Shown one piece after another: positions 1-8,471 of a DNA stretch of 36,312 nt. Each line of letters opens with the position of its first letter. Positions within the stretch are counted from its first letter, which is position 1. The stretch is taken from assembly GCA_903821695.1 (NCBI GenBank), contig CAIJLX010000099.1, forward strand, positions 1 to 36,312, in the 5' to 3' direction. The position numbers were made by a program, and so were the translations under genes. Under the pieces are notes generated by a model. That model ran no database searches, was not told the origin of the DNA, and was given only the letters and a program-made list of their open reading frames with translations. The stretch is from an uncultured Alphaproteobacteria bacterium. Its GTDB lineage: Bacteria > Pseudomonadota > Alphaproteobacteria > Rickettsiales > CAIJLX01.

Positions 1-2
1 TG

Positions 3-74
3 AGGGTCGACAAACTCGATTCCACTTTCATGGCATTCCTTGCCCTTGCCTTTATCAAACTTGAGGTTTGTTAA
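3..74 (+). CDS. C-terminal fragment of IS5-family transposase (partial, 5' end outside window)
   Basis: Only the last 23 codons are present. The tail begins RVDKLDSTFMAFLALAFIKL, matching the typical end of IS5-family DDE transposases, where an R-Y-D-K-L-x-x-x-F-x-A-F segment is followed by a hydrophobic stretch. The stop codon TAA (72-74) lies inside the terminal inverted repeat. Nothing can be said about catalytic residues because they are upstream of the window. Family assignment is from recall of the family pattern, not from a search. Confidence 0.6.
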   Translation, partial: RVDKLDSTFMAFLALAFIKLEVC

Positions 75-84
75 CAGTGCCTAA
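64..84. repeat. Terminal inverted repeat, right end of left IS copy
   Basis: Positions 64-81 read AGGTTTGTTAACAGTGCC and are followed by TAA. The whole 21 bases are the perfect reverse complement of 36174-36194. The internal GTTAAC is itself palindromic. The last three bases may be target sequence rather than IS sequence, since IS5-type elements often duplicate a short T-N-A type target. Confidence 0.8.
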
Positions 85-533
85 CAATCAGGCGCTTGTA
101 ATCCCCATTCTGATCATAAGACACCTGCGCCTCAGCCCATGAAGCACGGACAATTGGAGCTTCTTGCCAATGTCCGTTGTGCACCACGATAGCCGCTCCT
201 GTCTGAAAACTTGCACAAGCACTGTTGGTTTCTAGCCACATGCTCATCATCGTTCCTTTCGACCAATGCCCTTTTCAATCCCCGCACGCAATGTGTAGGT
301 GATTTACTCAGGGCAAACCCTATAGTTCCGCTGCCCTGACCAGATAGGTCGGAATAGGCAGCAGAAACACGACTATGCGTATTATACCTGAGAAATATGT
401 CAATTTGATGACGGTCATTGCCGCTCTGCCCTTCTTTAGTGCACTGAATAATATGGGTATTTTTTATTGCCTCACACGATTGCTGGTTTAGAAGGCAGTG
501 TCCCCGTTTCTACTCCGCACTTTGCAGAAGCCA
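71..533 (-). pseudogene. Decayed minus-strand gene remnant cut by the IS end
   Basis: This 480-base stretch has no intact long gene, but the minus strand carries protein-like fragments in successive frames. From 533 down: about 20 codons starting with ATG; a second frame from 509 to about 303 (contains GNDRHQIDIFLRYNTHSRVS); a short third-frame piece near 299-265 (TYTLRAGIEKG); then an open frame to the stop at 71-73. The last piece could start at ATG 250, behind AAAGGA, giving 59 residues. Its C-terminus (R-H-C-stop) is encoded by the IS inverted repeat. I read this as one small gene broken by several frameshifts and finally by the IS. I do not recognise the family. An alternative is a short intact gene at 250-71 only. 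The plus strand of 85-564 shows nothing convincing. Confidence 0.38.
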
Positions 534-564
534 TTCGTTATCGTACACTCCTGGCGAGATAAAT

Positions 565-1353
565 ATGTTCGCCACACTTCGCCAGTTTTTTTCGCCGCCT
601 ACTGCGCTGCCGCAAATGCCGCCGGTATTTTCTATTCCTTCCGGTATTCGTGTTTATGCGGTCGGTGATATTCATGGCCGGAAACATTTACTCTCCGATA
701 TGCTCTCTGCGATTGAAAATGATGCACGAGCGCATCCCGACAAACGCATCATCGAAGTGTTTTTAGGTGATTATGTCGATCGCGGTTTTCATAGCAAAGA
801 GGTGATTGATCTATTGCTTGCGCCTTCAGCCAATGGGCATGAGCGCATTTGTTTGGTCGGCAATCACGAAGAAGTGCTGCTGCAGTTTTTGAACGACCCG
901 AAAGTAATGCGCGATTGGGCAAATTTTGGTGGTTATGCGACACTCGCTTCTTACGGCGTAGTGATTCCTCCTTCGATGTCGCCGGAAAAATTATCTATTA
1001 TGCGCGATGCATTCAAACGCAGCCTACCCGCACAGCATCTTCAATTTTTGAATAATTTGCAGATGAGCTATAGCCTCGGCAATTATTTGTTTGTGCATGC
1101 GGGCATTCTGCCCAATCTCCCACTCGATCAACAAAAACCAGAATATTTTTTATGGATTCGTGATCGGTTTTTAAAACATACCGATTTTTTCGAGCATTAT
1201 GTCGTGCATGGTCATTCGCCGGTTGCGAAACCCGACATTCTACTTAATCGCGCAAATTTAGATATCAGCGCGGCATCTATTCCTAGCCTCTGTTGTCTTG
1301 TGATTGAGGGCCGAGAGCGCACCGTCCTCACCGTTCAAAATCAGCGCGATTGA
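565..1353 (+). CDS. PPP-family metallophosphatase (Ser/Thr protein phosphatase-like)
   Basis: This is a calcineurin-like metallophosphoesterase of the bacterial PPP group, 262 residues. The metal-binding signature blocks are all present in order: GDIHG at 34-38, GDYVDRG at 68-74, GNHE at 99-102, HAG at 178-180 and HGH at 215-217. This set is typical of PrpE/ApaH/bacterial Ser/Thr phosphatases. The first ~25 residues are proline-rich and precede the fold; there is no signal peptide, so a cytoplasmic enzyme is expected. It starts the plus-strand group that leads into the tyrosine-kinase co-polymerase, 34 bases before the next gene. A role in dephosphorylating the polysaccharide kinase or another EPS regulator is an inference; a diadenosine polyphosphate or small-molecule substrate is equally possible. 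Confidence 0.85.
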   Translation: MFATLRQFFSPPTALPQMPPVFSIPSGIRVYAVGDIHGRKHLLSDMLSAIENDARAHPDKRIIEVFLGDYVDRGFHSKEVIDLLLAPSANGHERICLVGNHEEVLLQFLNDPKVMRDWANFGGYATLASYGVVIPPSMSPEKLSIMRDAFKRSLPAQHLQFLNNLQMSYSLGNYLFVHAGILPNLPLDQQKPEYFLWIRDRFLKHTDFFEHYVVHGHSPVAKPDILLNRANLDISAASIPSLCCLVIEGRERTVLTVQNQRD

Positions 1354-1387
1354 CGTTTGGCACGTGAAGTGAGAAAATCGTCTCAAG

Positions 1388-2065
1388 ATGGAAAAACGCG
1401 TTACATTTCTGATGTTTTCTCTTGTGCTGCTGGTAACATTTGCCAGTGGCCACGCCACGACAAAAACGCCGGCTTACATCATGACGCCGGAAGAAATTGA
1501 ATTACTGAAAGCTCAACCTCTCTCCTTGCTCGCAAAATTTCCGTATGATAGCTCTGCGATGGCACGCTATGTGGCGAGTGCGGTGGTGGAAGATCCTTCT
1601 GTCGTCGGCGCGTTGCTTTCAACCGCCAGCGCAACCAGCCCGGAACAAGCGGCCGCATTAGGTGCTGGCTTAGCGCGCGGTGCGCGCGCAGTTGGCATGA
1701 AGCACCCGAAGATCGCGCGAGCGATAAAAAGACAGGTCCTACAATCCGAAAATCTTCAGCTAAAAGTTACATTCCTGGCGCTCGGGCCAAGTTATGAAAT
1801 TGGACTTACGTCCGAATTACCGGGACCGCTGCCGCCAGCGCCAATTGCCGAAGACAAAAAAATTGGCGGCGAGCTACCGCCTGATCAAAGCAGGCTTGGT
1901 CCCTTTGGTTATTCAGACAATACATACAAAGATAAAAACCAAGGCGATGACATTCCTGCTTTAGATGCAGGAGGAGAACGAATTGCAGACTACATGGTGT
2001 TTAATGAAATTATCAATGACGATGCACCCAAGAATGGAGCTGTTTCCACAAGCCCTACGCAATAA
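1388..2065 (+). CDS. Exported protein of unknown function
   Basis: This is a 225-residue protein with a clear N-terminal signal peptide: a basic start, a hydrophobic core at about 6-19 and a likely signal peptidase I site after GHA (23). The mature part has an alanine-rich helical region at about 50-115 (contains AAALGAGLARGARAVG) and then a proline/glycine/aspartate-rich, probably disordered tail. I do not recognise a named domain. Short exported proteins with a similar Ala-rich helical segment occur in alphaproteobacterial EPS loci, but this is recall and not a search result. It sits between the phosphatase and the co-polymerase gene. A periplasmic accessory role in polysaccharide export is inferred from position only. 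Confidence 0.7.
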   Translation: MEKRVTFLMFSLVLLVTFASGHATTKTPAYIMTPEEIELLKAQPLSLLAKFPYDSSAMARYVASAVVEDPSVVGALLSTASATSPEQAAALGAGLARGARAVGMKHPKIARAIKRQVLQSENLQLKVTFLALGPSYEIGLTSELPGPLPPAPIAEDKKIGGELPPDQSRLGPFGYSDNTYKDKNQGDDIPALDAGGERIADYMVFNEIINDDAPKNGAVSTSPTQ

Positions 2066-2135
2066 TTTCTTGATTGTAATATACGCCAATTAGCGTTAAT
2101 TAAGGTATTGAATATGTGAAGGTAATATATCTCCG

Positions 2136-4457
2136 ATGGCGATTGCGCAGACTAAAAACCCGCCGACTGAAAAATTAGCTAGTTTTGAACCGGATGAGTT
2201 GCTGTCTCTTAGAGAAATTATTGCCGTTCTACAACGCCACCGAAAACTGATCATTATTTGTGTGATTGCTGGCTTAATGCTCGGCGTCACTTACATCTTT
2301 TTTTCTGCACCACGTTATACCGCTGGCACCGCTCTATTGATCGACCCGCGGCAAAATAGCCCGCTGCCACCAATGATGGGTGATGGCATGTCGTTTCAAG
2401 AAAACTTGATTATCGATAGCCAGATCGAGGTCATCACCTCAACTCGCCTAATGAACAAAGTGGCTAAAAAAGCTGGCATTTATCAATCCATCGGCACCCC
2501 CCGTAAGGGCGTTTTCTCTTGGCTGAAGGAGATGATTTCTAGCACGCCTGATGCTACAGCGGAAACTCTGCGGGCAGAGCGTGAGCGGCAAGTACGCCTC
2601 ATGGGTTTTTCCGGTGGGGTGAAGGTCAATCGTGTAAAAAACACCTACGTCATATCGATCAATTACACTTCTGGTAACCCCGATTACTCCGCGAAAATTG
2701 CCAATCTTGTGGCGGAAGAATATTTGAATGACGAGCTAGAAGCACAAAACGAAGCATCACAACGCGCGAATGATTGGCTTAAAGAACGATTGGGCGTTCT
2801 GCGCAAAGAACTAACCAAAAACGAACATGCCGTACAAAGTTACAAAGAAGATAATAATATCGTTCAGCCCGATGGTCGTAATTTTCTTCTTTCAGACCAG
2901 CAAGTATCAGAGTTAAACAGCAATCTCATTATTGCGCGCGCCGATAGTGCGCAAGCCCGTGCGCGTTTTGAAAATATCCAAGCTATCATCGATAGCGGCA
3001 ATCCTGATTTAGCAACGAGCGATGTATTAAACAGCGCTATCATTACGGAGCTACGCAACAAGTACCTCGACATTTCCCGCCTCGCGACAGATATCTTACG
3101 CCGCCAAGGCAAAGACCATATGGCTTACCGTAATTTGCTGCGTCAGATGCAAGATATCCAAAGTCAAATTGTCAATGAACAACGCCGCATCGCCGAGAGC
3201 TATAAAAGTGAGCTAGAAATTGCGCAATCCAAAGAAGCCTCGCTCGAAAAAGAATTGGATGCAGTACAAAACACATCTATGGGCGGTCACCGCGACCAAA
3301 TTGAACTGCGTGAGTTGCAACGTCGCGCTGATTCTACCCGCGCACTTTATACCAAAATGCTTGATAAATCGAATGAAGAGGGCGAGCGCCAATTGGTTCC
3401 TTCCGTGCATGCACGTGTGATCAGCTATGCGGTAGCACCGCTTTCACCAAGCTGGCCTAATAAGCGCGCGGTTATGCTCGTTTCAATCTTTTTAGGCTTT
3501 ATTGCGGGTATTGGTCTTGCCTTCCTGCGCGAACAATTTGAGAAGTTCATCTGGAAAGCAGAAGATCTCGAAGCTGCAACCCAGCGCACCTGTTTAGGTA
3601 TGTTGCCGAAAATTGCGTTTGACCGCGAGAAGATCGGGCATTTCTCAAAACGCTGGTCGACCAAAGATCTCGCACAAGTGGAAGCATCGCCTGCTGCCTT
3701 TAACGCGGGCGGCTTCAAAGAAGTCACCCAATTGCTCGAAAAACAAACCGGCATTACCACAGAGATTATGCGTAACGTACAATTGGCTGTGCAATTCAAC
3801 AAAGAACAAATCGATGGTGGTAGCAAAGCAAAAGTGATTTCATTCGTCTCGGCGCGGCCTGGCGAAGGTAAATCGATTACTTCTTGTTTCCTTGCTAAGC
3901 ATCTCGCAAAAACTGGTGCGCGTGTAGCATTGATTGATTGTGACTTCCGCCGCCCTAGCCTGACTTACTGGTTCTTGCCTAATGCGCGCACGGGTTTTTA
4001 TGAACTTGCCTCACGCATTGGCAACGAGGAGCATAAAAATATCCTGATGGATATTCCTTCCATTTGCCACAAAACGGGGCAGGAGAATCTGTATTTTATT
4101 CCGGCCAAAGGCGCCAATGTTTCGATCAGCGATTTGAATCTTGTGTCTTCCGGTCAAATGCACACACTCATCGATAATTTGCAGCAAGTCTTCGATGTAA
4201 TCTTGATCGACTTACCGCCGATCATGAACATCGTGGATGCGCGGATGATTGCTAATTCGATCGACAGTTTTATCCTGCTCGCTCATTGGGGTAAGACGGA
4301 TCGTGAGGTCGTACGTAAGGCTCTCACTCGCGCGCCAGAGGTTTATGAAAAAACCGTCGGCGCTATGTTAACATTGGTCGATACCGAAAAAGCTAGCCGC
4401 TATGGCTATTACAATTACAACTATTACTATTATTATCATCACCAGCCGTCATCATGA
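2136..4457 (+). CDS. Wzc/GumC-like polysaccharide co-polymerase with C-terminal BY-kinase domain
   Basis: This inner-membrane protein (773 residues) would control chain length and export of the polysaccharide with the outer-membrane lipoprotein at 14117. A Wzz-type N-terminal region has a first membrane helix at about 38-57. A long periplasmic, partly coiled-coil part (about 200-420) follows, then a proline-flanked second helix at about 444-464. The cytoplasmic tyrosine-kinase domain shows Walker A SARPGEGKS (from about 573), Walker A' (ALIDCDFRRP) and Walker B (VILIDLPP). The tail (753-773) has nine tyrosines within 12 residues, the usual autophosphorylation cluster of this family. All functional parts are on one polypeptide, as in proteobacterial Wzc/ExoP. 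The gene overlaps the next one by ATGA. Confidence 0.93.
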   Translation: MAIAQTKNPPTEKLASFEPDELLSLREIIAVLQRHRKLIIICVIAGLMLGVTYIFFSAPRYTAGTALLIDPRQNSPLPPMMGDGMSFQENLIIDSQIEVITSTRLMNKVAKKAGIYQSIGTPRKGVFSWLKEMISSTPDATAETLRAERERQVRLMGFSGGVKVNRVKNTYVISINYTSGNPDYSAKIANLVAEEYLNDELEAQNEASQRANDWLKERLGVLRKELTKNEHAVQSYKEDNNIVQPDGRNFLLSDQQVSELNSNLIIARADSAQARARFENIQAIIDSGNPDLATSDVLNSAIITELRNKYLDISRLATDILRRQGKDHMAYRNLLRQMQDIQSQIVNEQRRIAESYKSELEIAQSKEASLEKELDAVQNTSMGGHRDQIELRELQRRADSTRALYTKMLDKSNEEGERQLVPSVHARVISYAVAPLSPSWPNKRAVMLVSIFLGFIAGIGLAFLREQFEKFIWKAEDLEAATQRTCLGMLPKIAFDREKIGHFSKRWSTKDLAQVEASPAAFNAGGFKEVTQLLEKQTGITTEIMRNVQLAVQFNKEQIDGGSKAKVISFVSARPGEGKSITSCFLAKHLAKTGARVALIDCDFRRPSLTYWFLPNARTGFYELASRIGNEEHKNILMDIPSICHKTGQENLYFIPAKGANVSISDLNLVSSGQMHTLIDNLQQVFDVILIDLPPIMNIVDARMIANSIDSFILLAHWGKTDREVVRKALTRAPEVYEKTVGAMLTLVDTEKASRYGYYNYNYYYYYHHQPSS

Positions 4458-5125
4458 GGGCCTTGCAGATCACGTTCTTTTCTCTGCTCTGTGCCCTCTC
4501 CATGATATGGGCCCTGCTTGCATTATCCGCTCAGCTTGTACACCTTGAACACCGCCAGCTGATCACTGCTATCCAAAACAACACAATGCCTGCTCCGAAA
4601 AAACAAGAACTCGACAGAGCGATCGCGAGTTACGAATGGATCATGCATTTTGTTTCATGCAATGCCCAGTTACATAATGATCTCGCTTTGTTGCTCACCA
4701 AAAATGCTGATCTTGCTGTCATTGCTTCCGATGCCGCCACAGAAGATAAATCTCTCGCCAAAACACTAGCAACTCTAACCTCCCTTCTCTCCTGCACCCC
4801 AATGAACGGTAAAGCCTGGCTTGATTATGCCATGCTCAATACCTACCTGGAGGGCTTCAATAAGCGCTCGCTCAATGCCTATAAAATGTCACAGCAAGTT
4901 TCACCGGGAGAATCATGGCTTGCTGAAAAGCGACTATTATTCGCAGTCAAATTCCGCCTTCTATTTGATGCTGCCGCACTCGAAGCCGCCAATAAAGATA
5001 TCGCCACTTTAGAGCGCGCCGCCCTCTTTCGTCTAAAAAATGTTTTTAAAGCAGCGAACATAAACTCAGTGCAAGATCTGTATGCGCTCTTTAAAAAAAC
5101 TAACGGCAATTCCGCGCCACTTTGA
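4454..5125 (+). CDS. Membrane-anchored protein of unknown function
   Basis: This 223-residue protein begins on the ATGA overlap with the co-polymerase gene, so it is probably translated by coupling. A hydrophobic helix at about 5-27 would anchor it in the inner membrane. The rest is helical and rich in leucine, alanine and lysine, with a repeat-like spacing reminiscent of TPR proteins (for example around SLNAYKMSQQVSPGESWLAE), but no repeat is clean enough to name. Tight coupling to the kinase gene suggests a partner in the export or assembly complex; this is inference. Its 3' end overlaps the convergent gene on the minus strand by 26 bases. Confidence 0.65.
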   Translation: MRALQITFFSLLCALSMIWALLALSAQLVHLEHRQLITAIQNNTMPAPKKQELDRAIASYEWIMHFVSCNAQLHNDLALLLTKNADLAVIASDAATEDKSLAKTLATLTSLLSCTPMNGKAWLDYAMLNTYLEGFNKRSLNAYKMSQQVSPGESWLAEKRLLFAVKFRLLFDAAALEAANKDIATLERAALFRLKNVFKAANINSVQDLYALFKKTNGNSAPL

Positions 5126-6554
5126 ACACAATACCCGCTGGCTCTACACGGTACTTCTTCGTAATATCGGCCAACTGATAATATTCAGGTGGCATATTCG
5201 TTGCTAGATACACTGCTTTGTTGCAAGGCAAACTATCAATATAATGTAGCACCGTACCGCTCCATAATAACCGCTCTTCCCACACCAACTGCACATCCGG
5301 CCGCAACTGCTCCACTGCCTGCATAAAATACAGCGGTCGCCAAAGCGTATAATCCGCAATCAACACCCCATTCTTCTCAATCGCAGCCAATGCTTCTTCA
5401 GCATATTTACGCGGACCAATATCATGTCGTTTTGCCGGCCACATAAAATACCACGCATTGTCGCGGTAAGGGAGCGGACGTGCACCCACCACATCGACAC
5501 CGAGATATTTCGTAGTCTCTATCGCCGCAATATAACCAACAGGTGGCAGCAATCCCAGAAGCACCAAAACCACCGGCAGATATTTTTTATGAAGCGATGC
5601 AGCGCCAACTCCAATAGACACCGCAAGCACTGGATAAACCAACACATAGATATTAAATTTATCTGGGATGGAAGCTGTAATCCCGACGAATATAAAAAGT
5701 AGCAGCCATATTATCAGTGGCGCCATTTCCCAATATTTTTTCTGCCACGCGATAAAAATACCAGAACCGGCCAACACAAAACCGATTCCTAAAAAGTTAT
5801 AGGAGGCATAAGCGATGAATTTTCCAAATTCACGCAGCGGGGAAACATCGAAGAAGCCATTGGAAGGATTCTGTAATCCCATCGCCCGCAGGAACGGCTG
5901 GCCCGCAAATAGCCGTGAAATGCTTTGTTGCCAATAAGGAAAGGATGCAGCAATGAAAACTAATGCCACAATGATCAGGCCCGCTATCGGCACTTTGCGA
6001 ATACGCATAAATATCAGAGGCACAAGTGTGGCCCCTAACACAAGACCCATTGCGTGGTGCAATAATGTAAGACCCGCAAACAAAGCGGCCACCACTAGAT
6101 ATTCCATTTTCTCGCGTTGCCACCACAGTGTGACACAAGCATAGCAAGCAAATACCAATGCCGTATTAAAAGTATACACTTCTGCCAGAACAGACATCAG
6201 CCAGAATGTATGTGATACCATCAACGCAACCGCGGCCGCGGCCGAGGCAAATAATTGTTGTGTAATCATACCGCTGATAAAGGCGACCAGACCGATCGTC
6301 ACTGCGCCAAAAAAGGCTGTCATGATGTTGGCGCGCGTACCTGCATCACCGATCGGAATCAATTGGAACAGTGATCCAACTCCGCGATAAAAAATATAAT
6401 CCCGGCTCGTGCCAACAAAGGAGCGGTCACCCGCATAGACCATCCGCAACGCAAGATCGGCATTATCACCCCAACCAAATGTGGGGGCTAACGTAAAAAG
6501 ATAAAAACCAAAAGCGCACAGCGCGCACAAAAATGAAATGCTTCGGATAGTCAT
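5100..6554 (-). CDS. GT-C-like membrane glycosyltransferase (DUF2723-type)
   Basis: This polytopic membrane protein has 484 residues and about ten hydrophobic helices. After the first helix comes an acidic motif in a loop (GWGDNADLAL, D30 and D33), and further on AEVYT at 124-128. Both resemble the DUF2723 family, which is related to GT-C protein/lipid-linked mannosyltransferases. Such enzymes use polyprenyl-phosphate sugars and act on the periplasmic face. The C-terminal ~120 residues are soluble. It is the last gene of the minus-strand group and its start overlaps the upstream acyltransferase stop by four bases. Addition of a side-branch sugar to the flipped unit is the likely role, by inference. 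The sugar cannot be predicted. Confidence 0.72.
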   Translation of the reverse strand: MTIRSISFLCALCAFGFYLFTLAPTFGWGDNADLALRMVYAGDRSFVGTSRDYIFYRGVGSLFQLIPIGDAGTRANIMTAFFGAVTIGLVAFISGMITQQLFASAAAAVALMVSHTFWLMSVLAEVYTFNTALVFACYACVTLWWQREKMEYLVVAALFAGLTLLHHAMGLVLGATLVPLIFMRIRKVPIAGLIIVALVFIAASFPYWQQSISRLFAGQPFLRAMGLQNPSNGFFDVSPLREFGKFIAYASYNFLGIGFVLAGSGIFIAWQKKYWEMAPLIIWLLLFIFVGITASIPDKFNIYVLVYPVLAVSIGVGAASLHKKYLPVVLVLLGLLPPVGYIAAIETTKYLGVDVVGARPLPYRDNAWYFMWPAKRHDIGPRKYAEEALAAIEKNGVLIADYTLWRPLYFMQAVEQLRPDVQLVWEERLLWSGTVLHYIDSLPCNKAVYLATNMPPEYYQLADITKKYRVEPAGIVFKVARNCR

Positions 6555-7561
6555 TCTTGTATGAAATACCTCTTTGCCGCCGCAAGCAATGGTTTTTCAA
6601 CCCACTGATAATAGAACACGCCCATGCCGCAAGAAAGAATAACAAACAATGTGAATGCGATATACCCATTCGGCACTAACGATGAAAACCTCGCCAACAC
6701 AGAAATCGCCGGACCATGCACTAGATAAATAGCATAAGAAGCAGAGCCCAATAATAACAGCCAGCGGCAACGGCTAAAATCGATATCGCGCTCTATATGA
6801 GCGACACCCAATATGAAGAAAGCAAAACCTACGCCTGTTAATAAATGGATGACAGGAGCTGCATCACTATACAAAGAAAAAAGAGCCGAAATGATAACTA
6901 AGATGATTCCCGATGCTGCCAATAAATAGCGAAATGAATATAGTTTCTGCGTGTGATATATCGAACAAATCATCACCCCTAAAAGAAATTTGATGTTCGC
7001 TGTTCCCACCAGAAAATAAGCCCATCTGGGAAGAGGAAAAAAAGAGAGCGCTAGTATTGGCACCAGCCACACATAAATAAATCGGGGGTTACGCAGCCAG
7101 AAAAAACAGATGCCGAAAAGTAGATAGAAAATAACCTCATATTGCAAAGTCCATGCAACTGTTACTGCGGTTGGAGAATTGGAGGGCAGCAAAAATAAAG
7201 AACCCATAATGCTAAAACCTTCCCGTGCGGCCATAGACACAGAGGGCAGCAGAGAAAGCATGGCGATCATCACAATCGATATGGGTAAATACGGCACATA
7301 AATACGCAAGGCACGAGAAAGCAGATAGCCTCGAGCACCTTTTTTATTCATTGGAAGTGAGCGTGTCGAATGCGCAATAATAAAACCGGACAGCACAAAA
7401 AAATAATCTACGCCGAAATAACCTAAGTGAAATAATTGCAAATAATTGCCTTCCATGCCTTTATAGAAAAATTGGGAAGCATTTGCGGCATGGTGCGAAA
7501 CCACAGCAATCGCCGCCAGTGCCCTTCCAATTTGAAGGCTATAAAGTTGATGTTTTAACAT
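6551..7561 (-). CDS. Acyltransferase 3 family (OafA/ExoZ-like) O-acyltransferase
   Basis: This is an integral membrane protein of 336 residues and about ten helices. The N-terminus has the family hallmarks: a basic residue in the first helix (GRALAA, R13), the histidine pair H23-H24 in VVSHHA, and then GYFGVDYFFVLSGFIIAHS in the second helix. These match acyltransferase-3 proteins that transfer acetyl or other short acyl groups to surface sugars. It overlaps the deacetylase gene upstream by 23 bases and the GT-C gene downstream by four, so the three are surely co-transcribed. The acyl group and target sugar are unknown. The C-terminal fused SGNH domain present in long OafA proteins is absent. 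Confidence 0.85.
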   Translation of the reverse strand: MLKHQLYSLQIGRALAAIAVVSHHAANASQFFYKGMEGNYLQLFHLGYFGVDYFFVLSGFIIAHSTRSLPMNKKGARGYLLSRALRIYVPYLPISIVMIAMLSLLPSVSMAAREGFSIMGSLFLLPSNSPTAVTVAWTLQYEVIFYLLFGICFFWLRNPRFIYVWLVPILALSFFPLPRWAYFLVGTANIKFLLGVMICSIYHTQKLYSFRYLLAASGIILVIISALFSLYSDAAPVIHLLTGVGFAFFILGVAHIERDIDFSRCRWLLLLGSASYAIYLVHGPAISVLARFSSLVPNGYIAFTLFVILSCGMGVFYYQWVEKPLLAAAKRYFIQE

Positions 7562-8471
7562 CAGAATAATCCTGCATTGTCATCACTGACAGCAACCCTT
7601 GTTCACGATACTGCGCCACCTTTTCGATAATCTGAGCAAAATTTTGAACCATCACGGGATGATTAATGAAATTATGAGGATGAAACCACATATGCACTAC
7701 TCCATTATTCTCCACCGCATGCTTGAGGATATGATTCCAACGAAGTTGCGTTACCGAATTCGGCACATGTTTGCGCAAACCTTGTGGCCAGTTTAGAAAG
7801 AAGCCTGCCGGAATAACTGCTAAATTATTTGCATCATGCGCAAGTGTGGTTTGTGATTTCTCTAGAATATTAAACTCGGCAGCGAGGTTACCAAGCCTTC
7901 CTACTATATTCGTTTTATACGCCTTGCCTTCACGATAGCCTATATAGCCATATTTCTTCAGCAATCCGGTAAACCCCACCAAGTTACGGGGATAAATAAA
8001 TGTATTGGGTTTTACTGTGAGAAGCTCTTGCGAAGCCTGAAAGTCATATTTGGCTTCTTCGAGTGTTAGTTCTTGTTCTAAAAAGGCACGGTGAAAACAG
8101 CTATGAGAGGCTATTTCATGAATACCTGCGTCGATCACACGCTTCATCGCGGAAGGGCAAAACCAGCCTTCATATTGTGCCGCCTCCATATCCTGATAAA
8201 ACTTCTTCAGCCAGGCATGATAGGTTTTGGGCGTATTATAAAAAAGATCTTTGTGCTGCTTAAATTGTTGTGACGATTGGGTGAAAGCGCTCACGAATGC
8301 AAAACTCGCCGGGACCTTATATTTCTCCAGCACCGCCAACATCTGCGTATAGGCACCATTAATATTAGCCGTAGTAAAGTACTGTTCATGATAGGGTTGA
8401 ATACTATCGGCCATTCCCCATTTTCCTTCGCAATCCAGCGAAAGAATAAATACTGCTTTATTACATGGCAT
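7539..8471 (-). CDS. Polysaccharide deacetylase (NodB-homology, CE4-like)
   Basis: The protein has 310 residues and no signal peptide, so it probably acts in the cytoplasm on a precursor. The start ILSLDCEGKWGM carries the first catalytic aspartate (D13); the usual second aspartate of the TFDD motif is replaced by cysteine-glutamate (C14-E15). The zinc motif HSxxH is present as HSCFH (H123, H127), and a late histidine-rich stretch (MWFHPHNF) can supply the last motif. This variant with D-C-E recurs in EPS clusters, to my knowledge. It overlaps the upstream GNAT gene by 11 bases. Deacetylation of an N-acetylated sugar, to be re-acylated by the neighbouring acetyltransferases, is a reasonable inference. 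Confidence 0.82.
   Translation of the reverse strand: MPCNKAVFILSLDCEGKWGMADSIQPYHEQYFTTANINGAYTQMLAVLEKYKVPASFAFVSAFTQSSQQFKQHKDLFYNTPKTYHAWLKKFYQDMEAAQYEGWFCPSAMKRVIDAGIHEIASHSCFHRAFLEQELTLEEAKYDFQASQELLTVKPNTFIYPRNLVGFTGLLKKYGYIGYREGKAYKTNIVGRLGNLAAEFNILEKSQTTLAHDANNLAVIPAGFFLNWPQGLRKHVPNSVTQLRWNHILKHAVENNGVVHMWFHPHNFINHPVMVQNFAQIIEKVAQYREQGLLSVMTMQDYSDVKTSTL

Larger units (their letters stand above)
1..84 (+). mobile_element. 3' end of an IS5-like insertion sequence (partial)
   Basis: The window opens inside a transposase-like reading frame and leaves the element through a terminal inverted repeat at 64-84. That repeat is the exact reverse complement of 36174-36194 at the other end of the window (21 bases including a terminal TAA/TTA that may be target sequence). 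The element runs left to right, in the same orientation as the copy at the right end. Assignment to the IS5 family rests on the short transposase tail and head visible at the two ends; the bulk of the element is outside the window. Confidence 0.75.

Noticed and set aside
374-490. Plus-strand 38-codon open frame in the left non-coding region
   Set aside because: No ribosome site, very short, and it lies antisense to the better-supported minus-strand remnant.
3425-3826. Minus-strand open frame of 133 codons inside the co-polymerase gene
   Set aside because: Antisense shadow of the Wzz/kinase linker; no recognisable domain.
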